Translations under genes and position numbers: made by a program
Notes under the pieces: generated by a model
The model's database searches: none
What the model was told of the DNA's origin: nothing
Seen by the model: only the letters and a program-made list of their open reading frames with translations
Shown: piece by piece, positions 39,401-48,071 of the stretch
Position numbering within the stretch: the first letter of the stretch is position 1
Layout of the letters: the number at the start of each line of letters is the position of its first letter
DNA from: Phaeosaccion multiseriatum
Lineage: Eukaryota > Ochrophyta, other classes
Direction: 5' to 3'
Length of the DNA: 64,000 nucleotides
Assembly: GCA_965112735.1 (NCBI GenBank)
Contig: OZ218963.1
Coordinates: 2,232,001-2,296,000, forward strand

Positions 39401-42400
39401 ACACTCACACACACTCTCCCCCCCCCCTACCTGGTTGGGCCCTGGAGCAGGATGGGGCCGTCGCTAACCTTGCAGGCGCGGGCCACCGTGCGCAAACTGT
39501 CCTCCACCGCAGCGGTAAGGATGAAGCGCGTGAGTCCAGTCTCGGAGTCCCTCTTGGCCCAATCTTGCTTCTCCAACGCCCCGCACGGGAGCCAAAAGGG
39601 TCCTATGACTTCCCACTGTTCGGCAGAGCTGCCACGCCCCCCCGGGCGGCGAGGAGGGCGCTCCCAGTCTCGTTTGGACACGTCTTTGCCAAAGGCACTG
39701 GGATGGTGGGAGATGGCAGTCCATGGGAGATGGGGGGTGGGGAGGGGAGGGGAGGGGAGGGGTAATGTGAGATGCTTGGGGCTGGGGGATGGTGTGAGTG
39801 CAATGATCGGCGTTTCAAACACATGCCAAACAGTACCCCCACTCCCTTCACACCTCATGATCTTCTTGTGTAGCTTCGGTCTACTGGCTCCGTCCAGCTG
39901 CGTCTCAAACGAAGCCGCAAAGCCCTCCACCAGGGCTCGAGCGAGGCTGAAACCGCCATCCTCCGCCAGCACACGCGCGGCGTTCAGCGCTCGACAGAGC
40001 GTTCGGAGGGAGTAGCGAGGACACTGCCCTGCGCCATCTGTGAGCCCCTCCGCGGCGTTCTTGCGGCAGTGGAGGTAGAGGTCGACGATAAGGGTGCGGT
40101 GCGCTTCCGTTACGCCGACCATGTCACTCAAGTACAGCTGCACGACCACACGGAGGTCGGCAAGGTCCGTGAGCTCCGGTACGAAGAGCTCTGTGAACCT
40201 GCTCCTCAGGGCCGGAGGGAGGTCCTTCTTGGCCGCGTCGGTAGGAGGGTTCATGGCGGCGAAGATGCGAAAGTTGGGGTGGCGTCGCACCGTGCTCGTG
40301 TCGCCCTTCTCCATGAGGCACACGGAGCCCTCGCTGCCCTGGGCATTTCACATTCATTGACATATGAACAGGAGGGACATTTGGGGGGGGTGTTCCGTGT
40401 GTGCGTGCGTGCGTGTCGTCCAGTACCCACCCGGCCGGAGCCGGAGATAAGGTTGACGGTGCGCAGAAGAGAGGAGCAAACAAAGCAAAAGGCGAGGCAA
40501 ACACACACAACAAAAACCGTATAGATGTGTTGTCAAAAGAGTCAAGAGAGGGTGGTGAATGAAGAAATAGAGAGCGAGTGCGAGTGTGCGTGCGCGTACG
40601 ATGTGTCAAATGAGGGGAAAGGGATCAGTCCATCTAGTAATTGAAGGGTCCACAAGATTCCTTCAAAAAGGCCGCGGCGACTAAACCGCTCTCGGAGTAG
40701 CTGATTCGTTGGTCATCATCTCCCTTCCATCTCTCTCATGTCTCCCCTCCACTCGACCCGAGCGAGCGAACGGGTTGAGCGAGCGCCAAAATACATGCAC
40801 TCACTCGTGCACACTGAAACGCAAAACACGACAACACAACTCGTCCGAACTCTCTGAGCGCATGTATGCCGAATGAATGGAACCACAGCAGCACCACCAT
40901 CTCAAAGCACACACCACCCAACCCCACCCTGCCCCACCACACTTCCTCTCCTATTTTACAACTGTCTCCAATGTACCTCACCTCAAGCAGACCAGAGAGG
41001 CGCTGCAAAGTCTCTGCCGCGGCGAGGTTAATCTCGTCAAGGAGTACCCAGTGGCCCTCACGAAGAGCCTTGACCACAAGCCCTTCCACAAAGGAGAAGG
41101 CAAAGGCGCCATCCACGGCGACTCTGTATGTAACCGTCACATGACGAAAAGGGCCGCAGCCCACAGCGAGACAGGGGAGGGAGGAGAAGAAACAGCAGAG
41201 TGTGACGTCAGCTTCCTCTATTTCGGTGAACGCTCAGGTGGCTTCGCAGATCAGAGAAGTCTGCCCTTCTTGTTTGGTCCAGTGCAGAACGGCACGTCTT
41301 AACTTCCACCGCCCGGCGCCCTTTCCCTCCCCTCCCCTCCCCCACCCGGCCTCACTCCGTGTCCGAGTGGAGCGGTTGCTTCTTAACTTGTCCAACTTTC
41401 GCTTCGCATGCAAGCGTGTTTTTTTATCCTCCTACATAAAACAAATCAGTTCTCAAACTTTCAAAAAAAAAAAAAAAATGCTAATCATCAGGAGAGTACA
41501 GACATTTAACAGTACATGCGTCCGGTCAACCAATCAACCAACCAGCCCACGCCGTTCCATCCCCTACATATACATACACAAAGATATACATATATATACC
41601 GCCCTGAGCCCATCCTCCATCCTCGCGTGTTGCTTACACCGAGTGACTCTTCTCTTCTTTCCACTCCCACACCCCGAACCGCACGTACCTCTGTCTCTCA
41701 AAGCGCGCCACAGCATTGCTGAAATCGGTCCATAGCCGCCTCAGCTCAGGCACGTCCAACTCAACTCTGCCAGCAGCAGCCGCACCATTACTTCCGGCAG
41801 CCACCTTCTTCCTCCCAATTTCCCCCCCTCCCCCACCCCCCCCCCCCATATTCTCGTCGCGCCGCTGCCGCTGCTGGTCCCCCTGCTCTTCACCACCCTG
41901 CTGATGCTGCTCCGCCTCTTTGCGGTTGAGCTTGGCCATCGCCATGCTAACCGCGTTGTTGAGCCCCACCGACAACCTCTTCCATTGCCTTCTCTCGAAG
42001 CAGAGGGTGATGGAGGCCTGGAACTTGGCGTTGGCTTGCTCAGAGAAGAGCGTGGGGAAGGTGGAGAAGAAGCGGTCCAACACGTCCTGAACCAAACAAG
42101 GGCAAGTATAAGGGTACACACAAGTGAAGCAAGGGCACGCATGCACACACACACGCACACACACACACAAACACACGCATAAGCACAAGGGGGAGAGGCC
42201 GGGTCAGGACTAGACAAATGGCGCACAAGGAGGGGAGGATGGCAGTGAATGGGTGGCGCAGTTTGAGCACGCGTGGGGAGCCTCTGTGTGTAGCCCGTCA
42301 GGTAGTTATGAAAAGAATCGACACGTGTTTAGTTCGGATCAGATCTTGGTAATTTCAGTTTCATCGTCACGGGGCTGGGCTCGGCTGCGCGCACACAGAG

Positions 42401-45400
42401 CTTTGGCTTTGGTGCATTCGTCATGAGGGGCAGAGGGGGGGGGAGTAAGAAGTATAATGGGAGGGCAGGGGAGCGCCTTCTTCCTTGCCTTTATGTTTCT
42501 CCGCCCCACTCCCCTGCCCCTCCCTCTGTTGAAGCAAAGATTTTTCAATCTACACATCAAAAAAAAACCCGTCGTACCTGAGCCAGCTGCCGCATCTCCA
42601 CCGGTCGATAGCCGCCCAACAGATCCGCGCTGTCCGTCTGCAGACTCAGATTCTGGACAACCAACTTCTGCCCGAGGCTGCGCGCCAACTGTTGCACAAG
42701 GGTGGTCTTCCCACACCCCGTTTCACCCACCAGCAGCAGCGGCTCTCGCAAGGCTACACCTGCTGCGATTCGCTCCATTAAGCGCAGTGCCTGCCCTGTG
42801 TGAGCGAAGGAGGAGGAAGAGGAGGAGCCCGAACCCACTGCATCGGCCGCTCCTCCTCCCCCCCCCGCTCCGAGGGCCCTTGACCTGGGTAAGTTGACTC
42901 GGCCGATAGTCACGTACGCCTCCTTGACGGTGAAGGAGGGACGACGAGAGAGCACCACGTCCATCAATGTCTCGGGCCGCACCTGCATATGATGGGCACC
43001 AATCGCAAGAGAGAAACATGACCAGTAGAGGAGGAGAGAGGGGAAGAGAAGGGAAGAGAAGCAAGAGCAAAAGACCAAGAGCGGCAGCGAACAATAGACG
43101 GGTAGGGGAGGGGGGGGGGGGGGTGAGGACGCGCGTTCGATACCCTTTTCGAAGGGGAGACATTCTCCTCCAAAATGTTCTATCTTCTCCTGTACTCTAC
43201 GTGGGTGATTGATTGATCAGATCGTGGGGCATGTTTTGTCGTCAAAAAGCGGATGCATGACCCTGCCCATCCGCAATGCTTTTCAGCACCGCAGCACGGG
43301 AGGCGCAGAACCATTATGAACAGGTCTATGATAAGTCATGGGTTTTTATCCTCAGCTCGATCAAAATCCGACAGCGAATGAGAGGGGAGACGTTTTCCCC
43401 ATCCACCCACCCATCCACCGATACTATAACCCAATCGCCCCACGAAACGCCAAAGACCATTCGTACACGACACACCCCCATGAATAATCACCATCCACGT
43501 ACCTGCCAGATGGATGCAAACGCCTCGGCAACGGCGGCGAGCTGATCCGTGGAGGGTAACGCGCCGGCGAAGACATCAAGCGCCTCCACGAGCACCCGCA
43601 GTGTGTCGCTCTCTGCGCAAACCAGCCCTCCCTCGCCCGCAGCCTCTGACAGCGTCATACCCCTCACGCGCAAGCCGGAGGGCGGCAATGAAGGGACGGC
43701 GGCGCCGCTCACGTCGTCGTTGGCTGTAGTAGCGGCAACCCCTCCCGCCCCCCTGGAATTGCCTGGGTCCTCGGTGTCGATATCGATGTCAGCGAAGTGC
43801 CCGAGCTCGTCAACGCGACGGCACAGCTTGAGGAAATCACGGACATTCGGCGCTCTCCCTCCTCCTCCTGGGGTTGCTACTGCTACTGATGCTACTGCTA
43901 CTGCTGGTGGCGGTGCTGGTGCCAATGTCGACCCCCCCCCCGTTGCTGGAGGACCTGCATTTGCGACATCGCCGCCGCCCCTCTTGCTACTGCTGCTGCC
44001 GCCCCTGCTGCTGCTGCTCCCACTAAAGAGCTCGAACGTGCGCAGCATTCTCGCCACAACCCGAGGAGGGAGGGCCGGAAACTGTTCACAAGCCACCACC
44101 CAGAGCTCTTCCGGCTGTAAGCTGCTGATACACACGTGCGTCCACAGGGCGCCAAAGTCCGTACTCCCTCCCAACATGACGGCGTGACCGTGATCGCCAT
44201 CGTCGGCTTCCGTCTGATGACGGGCGGTTGCGCCATCGGCGGCCCGAGCTGGGGTGGTGACCGTCCCGAACAGCCGAAAGGATGGAGCAGCCACCAAAGG
44301 CTTGGAGAAGCCCGGAATCGGCAGGCTCCCCGTCTCCAATAGGGGGGTGAGCGCTGCCAAGACCTCAAAGGGGGCGCGGTCGACATCTTCAACAAGCACC
44401 CATTGCCCCCTCGACACTGCTTGCGTCAAGGCCCCGGCTTGCCAAGTAAACTCCCCTGGAATGTCTGTGCACACATAGCTACCCAGAAGGGTCTTGCTGT
44501 CCGTCTGCTCGTCCAGGTGTAGCTCCAACAGCTTACTGCTGCTGCTACTGTTGCTACTGCTGCTCACGGTGCTGCCACTGTGGCTGCTAGTGGCTAGGTG
44601 GGATACTTCACGCAATAATGCGCTCTTTCCTGACCCTGCTGGACCGTGCAGGAGCAAGGGGCGCCGGGAGGCCAGGGCGAGGGAGAGCGACCTCAAATTG
44701 CGCCGCGTAGATGGCACTCTCGTTAGAGAGGGTCGGCTGTGCTGCTGTGTGCCGCCGCTGCTGCTGTTGCTGCTGTTGTTGCTGCTGCTCCTGTAGGAGG
44801 CGCGGCCGTGGTCGATACCCTCAATGCGAACAATGCTGGAGTGAGGGTGACGGTGGGGTCGGGGAGGTGGGGAGGAGGAGGCTGCTGCTGCTGCTCCTGC
44901 TGCTGCTGCTGCTGCTGATGATGATGATGACGGTAGTTTTGATACCTCTGCTGGGGTGGGCCTCCCTCGTATCCGTCGCTGCTGCAGAAAGGGTTGCAGT
45001 CTTCCCTCCAGCTCCTCTTGCTCCGCCATCTCCACGGCTCGCCGCAGGAAACTCTCGTTTCCCTCCGCACCTTCGCAGTCCCGCAGCGCGCCCACCTGCT
45101 TGAGTAGCAGACGGTGCTCCGCCTCCCCGAGGGAGAGGAGAAGTGACACAACGCCCACCGCTCTCCACCGTACCAGCACGTCGTCATGACGACTCAGCTG
45201 GAAGAAGGCGCTCCAATTCCAGAGGCCTCGCACTGCCTGCGGGTACCTTTGCAGCAAGCGATGCGCAGCCTCAGTCACGCGGTGTATCCTTTGCAGGCTC
45301 TTTTGGGCTTCTTCTTCCATTTCCGCATCCCCAGGAGGAGAATTGTTGGCGGTATTGTCGCTCGAGCAATCCATGGGGGAGGTTGTTGCCGCGTCTGACT

Positions 45401-45887
45401 CTTGCTGCCTACGCTTCTGCAGCGGAACCACCGCAGATGAGGGCGACGCAGCTACTAGATTCAGGAAGGCGAAGGGACAAGGAGCGGCACTCCAGTAGTG
45501 CGTCGCCAATGGAAGAACGTGCTCTGCAACAGGCAGCAGCCTACTCATTGTGCATAACACGTCTTCCGCGGAAGCGATCCTCAGAGAGAGCGCTCTTGCT
45601 GTAATCTCCAACAGATCAAGGCGGGCGAGGCGAGCGACTCGGTGCGTGTGCGCTGGCTGAAGCAGTAGGGCAGCCGCCTGATCCAATAGTCGCTGCTCCT
45701 GCTTCTGTGTGACGATGCCGCCGCCGCCGCCGCTGCTGCTGCTGCTGCTGTCACTACTGCTGTTCGTGGTGGAAGATGAAGTCGAAGCTGCGGAGATATC
45801 GAGCTGGTTGTCATGGCGAGGATTCACCAGCTGCTGCAAGCGCAGCACACGGAGGCAGGCGCTGTCTTGCTCCACCGACTCGGTCAT
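14246..45887 (-). CDS. MDN1: Midasin (MDN1/REA1), giant AAA+ ATPase of pre-60S ribosome biogenesis, 19 exons
   Basis: Exons, minus strand: 45887-43503, 42982-42578, 42086-41689, 41123-40982, 40338-39854, 39697-39431, 38840-38399, 37967-37792, 36989-36452, 36299-35982, 35329-32952, 32347-31591, 31012-30968, 30637-24026, 23804-22206, 21750-21571, 21033-18349, 17980-16330, 15915-14246. All joins are GT-AG and phase-consistent, giving ~7,710 residues against ~4,900 in yeast. Six AAA modules have Walker A at ~414 (GPAGSGKS), ~880 (GETGCGKTT), ~1357 (GPTSSGKTT), ~1713 (GDTGCGKTT), ~2420 (GSPGVGKTS) and ~2855 (GHRSSGKTS). Walker B is canonical in AAA2-5 (for example HWVLLDEINLA) and degenerate in AAA1 (WVLVEDVD) and AAA6 (WVLLEGAN), as in the family. 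A ~3,700-residue helical linker, a ~700-residue Asp/Glu-rich tail and a C-terminal MIDAS/VWA domain (AIDDSESM ~7476) follow. Midasin pulls Rsa4 and Ytm1 off nucle(ol)ar pre-60S particles. The extra length is Gly/Ser/Gln-rich inserts. An in-frame stop precedes ATG 45887. Confidence 0.95.
15480..17900 (-). other. Midasin Asp/Glu-rich tail coding segment
   Basis: This segment covers most of exon 18 (17980-16330) and the first third of exon 19. The minus strand is dominated by GAG/GAA/GAC/GAT codons; glutamate and aspartate make up well over half of the residues for about 700 residues, broken by short Gly, Lys and Met stretches. One tract (about 16795-16828) is a pure GAG repeat. In yeast this region is a flexible tether that lets the MIDAS domain reach its substrate. 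Confidence 0.9.
18276..18303. repeat. CA/GT microsatellite in midasin intron 17
   Basis: A dinucleotide CA repeat of about 28 bases lies in the intron between exons 17 and 18 (17981-18348). A second CA-rich stretch sits close to the exon 18 acceptor (17989-18022), where on the transcribed strand it reads as GTGTGT. Confidence 0.8.
26466..26479 (-). repeat. Copy 1 of 14-base motif (plus strand TGTATCACCAACTG)
   Basis: Located in midasin exon 14, where the minus strand reads CAGTTGGTGATACA and encodes QLVIQ within a Gln run. Confidence 0.8.
29193..29206 (-). repeat. Copy 2 of 14-base motif (plus strand TGTATCACCAACTG)
   Basis: Located in midasin exon 14, encoding QLVIQ within a second Gln run. 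Confidence 0.8.
30143..30156 (-). repeat. Copy 3 of 14-base motif, in a different reading frame
   Basis: Located in midasin exon 14 but read one frame over, so it encodes PAVGDTS rather than QLVIQ. There is no Gln run here. Confidence 0.8.
30968..31012 (-). other. Midasin micro-exon 13 (15 codons, AAA6)
   Basis: A 45-base phase-0 exon encodes VDARATMEELVDGLE, joining the AAA6 sensor-like motif GCYEQ of exon 12 to ALTYRL of exon 14. In yeast midasin the corresponding stretch reads through continuously (GGYEQVD...), which supports the micro-exon. Flanks: AAAG at the 3' splice site and GTGAGA at the donor. Confidence 0.8.
38301..38398 (-). repeat. Array of donor-like GTGAGx hexamers at the start of midasin intron 7
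   Basis: Immediately after the exon 7 donor (38398) the minus strand repeats GTGAG-type hexamers (GAGGGT, GTGAGG, GTGAGAGTGA) for about 95 bases. It stays open in frame as a Ser/Glu/Gly-rich peptide. Many possible 5' splice sites therefore sit in tandem. Confidence 0.75.
39080..39232. repeat. Intronic dispersed element, copy 1 (midasin intron 6)
   Basis: About 150 bases, roughly 95 percent identical to 43208-43360 by eye, in the same orientation, in the intron between exons 6 and 7. It includes a 7-bp stem (GCGGATG / CATCCGC) around 39121-39144. It is preceded by a partial repeat of its own left end (ATTGATCAGAT at 39061). It has no ORF of note and resembles no family I know. Confidence 0.85.
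43208..43360. repeat. Intronic dispersed element, copy 2 (midasin intron 1)
   Basis: Second copy of the element at 39080-39232, in the intron between exons 1 and 2. The first ~105 bases match exactly. Differences are concentrated near GGC(A/G)CAGAACCAT and after the TATGATAAGTCATGGG segment. Confidence 0.85.
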
Positions 45888-46170
45888 CCTTCCCAGCCTC
45901 CCGTTTTCAGTATGTCCGCAGGGAATCGAGCAGCTCTTACCTACTGAATCAGCAGCCGTACTCTCTTAGGTATGCGTGGTCCATAGATCTCTTTGTCGCT
46001 ATCCTCATGGACCCTGTGTGGAGGGAAAGAAAGGAGGATTTTGGGTGGCCACAGATCATTGGCCTTTGGGCATACGCAATCACAGATGGCGACATTGTCC
46101 CCGTCTTCGCTCTTCTCCCTTCACTCTTTGAACTCTTCGACACTCTCCCCCTCCCCCTCCCTTGCTCCTT

Positions 46171-46205
46171 CCCTCCCTCCCTCCCTCCCTCCCTCCCTCC
46201 CTCCC
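46171..46205. repeat. CCCT tetranucleotide microsatellite
   Basis: About eight tandem CCCT units lie between midasin and the palindrome. The strand bias (pyrimidine on plus, purine on minus) is complete over the run. Confidence 0.85.
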
Positions 46206-46336
46206 GCCTCTCTCACACACGCGCTCACGCAGAGATTCCACAGAAGTCACTCGCTCACTCAGTCCCACCGCACCCTCACTCATTCCCCACACGCCCGCAC
46301 TCACACACTCACGCACGAACGCACTCATTCACTCAC

Positions 46337-46452
46337 TCGACACCTGACGCGCTATCGCCCACATTCTTGATAGCACGCTATCGGCCGCCGGCCGATAGCA
46401 GATAGCACGCCCCCCTCCTGCTCGCGATAGCAGATAGCGCGTCAGGGGTCGA
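46337..46452. repeat. Nested inverted repeat built from GCTATC/GATAGC
   Basis: The outer arms, 46337-46356 and 46433-46452, pair over about 20 bases with one mismatch (perfect over CCTGACGCGCTATC / GATAGCGCGTCAGG). Inside lies a perfect 10-base palindrome with a 3-base loop (GCTATCGGCC-GCC-GGCCGATAGC, 46377-46399). The hexamer GATAGC or its complement occurs seven times in about 95 bases. Confidence 0.85.
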
Positions 46453-46925
46453 CACTCACGCACACAAACACGCCAAAGCATAGACAAGTGTTTGCCGGGG
46501 TATCGGTGGTACCGATTGCTTCGAAGGGAGAAGTAGCATAAAATCAATCCTTAGCTTTAATATATAATGCTTTAACACTTGGTATTTGTACGCCTTGGTG
46601 CGCCTTCGTCCTCCTTCTCATCTCTCAGCTCCCCCCCCCCCCCTCCCCCCTACATATTCACCACATTGTCCCTCGTGTACCATTCTATACCCAACACCAC
46701 AAAAAGCCCTACTGATGGAGCGTTCCTCGCAAAAAGAGGACGTACTCAGTCGCAGCGAAGACCCCACACGCCACCCTCGCCGCGTTTCGTTGTCGTCGCC
46801 CGTGAGCTTCCTGTTTCTTCGTGGCCGTATAGCGCTCCTCGCCCTCCCCGCACGCCTCGTCCTCTCACTTCACCCTCCCCCCCATCTCCATGCCCTTCAT
46901 GCCCCAACTCTTGCCATCGTTATCC

Positions 46926-47606
46926 TCAGTCCGAGTAAGAATGGTCCCAAGATGGGCGCTGGTACGCCTTGGTCTTGTACACACTCTGCCCCACTACCCA
47001 CCCGTCCACATGCTCCATGATCTCGGCCTCCTCCTTTAGCAATTGCCGCTTCTTGGCAGCGTCTTTCCGGTCTTGCTCTGCCCACACAATGGGGAGGATA
47101 CAGGCCCGCATGCTGCGTTTCTCGGTGAGGATTGCTGATCGTTTCTGGTTGGAGTCAACGAGCTTGAGAAAGCCGTAGGAGGTGTAACCTATAAAACCTA
47201 GCCATAACGCCCATCCAGGAGGTCCTCGCACGCGTGTTTTCCTGGCAATGTCAATCTTTGAAGGATGAGGAGGGCGAGCAGCAGAAGCAGAAGCAGCAGG
47301 AGAGCAGGGTGAGGGGGGGGGGGGATAAAATTCTCCATTTAGGAAGAAACTTGCCCAAAAACTCCGCAAGTCTTCCTTGGCCCTTTGAACATCATGCACA
47401 GTGCCATCAAGCTACAAATGACTGCTTGCTGTACTGACCCCGCAGTCACACATCACACGAATACTCCCCTCTCCCCCCTTCCTCCTCAATGGAAAATGCC
47501 TTGGGTTTTTGGCCCCCCCCCGCCCTCCTTTCCACCACCTCACCTTCGGGTAACCACCAGCTGGTGCACTCTCTTGCAGAAACGGACCCCTATTGAGCAG
47601 CGCCAT
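46926..47606 (-). CDS. NDUFA13: GRIM-19 / NDUFA13, mitochondrial complex I accessory subunit
   Basis: Two exons, 47606-47544 and 47255-46926, joined in phase 0, giving 130 residues (human NDUFA13 has 144). The N-terminus MALLNRGPFLQESAPAGGYP joined to KIDIARKTRVRGPPGW matches the family pattern (PPGGY..IxxxRxxxxRG). A single hydrophobic segment follows (ALWLGFIGYTSYGFLKLV), then the long basic helix (ILTEKRSMRACILPIVWAEQDRKDAAKKRQLLKEEAEIM) and the conserved end DGWVVGQSVYKTKAY. GRIM-19 sits in the complex I membrane-arm/Q-module junction with its single TM helix in the inner membrane. No separate presequence is apparent, as usual for this subunit. The exon 2 acceptor is AAAG preceded by ATCCTTC. 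The gene is divergent from the HAD-like gene. Confidence 0.92.
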
Positions 47607-48071
47607 GCCTCCTTCGTATCTCTTGTCTCGGTCAAGTCACAAAGCAATCCCCAGGGGGCCTTACGTAAGGAAACCCAGTTCCCCGTTTCCGCTTCCGAGA
47701 GCAAAAAAAGCTCCTGTGCCGTACAGAGGAACAGAGCCGTCGTAGGACTGGTGCATCTTTGCAGAAGCCAAAGTGGGTGCCGCGATTGCGTCTGTAGATG
47801 ACTCTTGTGGAGGGGCTGGTGGAAAAGGAAGTCTTGTATGGAGATGATGTCTCATGCTTTTGCCATTTTCATTTTTGGGTGGTGTCTCCAAGGTTGTTTA
47901 ATCATCTCCCTTCCACCCACATTTCCTCTTAGCCTGAACCCTGCTCCAACTGAACTGCTGCCTTCACGGTCCTGATCATCACTCAAGTGGCGCCTCAACG
48001 TTTTTTTCAAGGCTTTAACTGGTCTCCTCCTCTCGTTTGTCGCCTCTGTTGAACCCCGTGCAACACGCCAG
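47607..48071. promoter_or_regulatory. Divergent spacer between GRIM-19 and the HAD-like gene
   Basis: This 465-base region lies between two ATGs facing apart and presumably holds both promoters. It is moderately AT-rich around 47855-47905 with a T7 run at 48001-48007. No ORF or RNA gene stands out. Confidence 0.45.

Larger units (their letters stand above)
45888..46925. other. Intergenic region upstream of midasin and downstream of GRIM-19
   Basis: About 1 kb with no convincing gene. It must hold the midasin promoter and 5' UTR and the 3' end of the minus-strand GRIM-19 gene. It contains a CCCT repeat (46171-46205), CA/TCACTCAC-rich sequence (46210-46340), the nested palindrome at 46337-46452, an AT-rich block (46530-46575) and a C-run (46629-46641). 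Small ORFs here are low-complexity read-through. Confidence 0.55.

Noticed and set aside
43125-43165. tRNA-like B-box (GCGTTCGATACCC) in midasin intron 1
   Set aside because: No matching A-box, anticodon arm or acceptor stem could be built around it on either strand.
46579-47020. Two overlapping plus-strand ORFs upstream of GRIM-19's 3' end
   Set aside because: Pro/Ser-rich low-complexity translations with no domain signal, partly antisense to the well-supported GRIM-19 exon.
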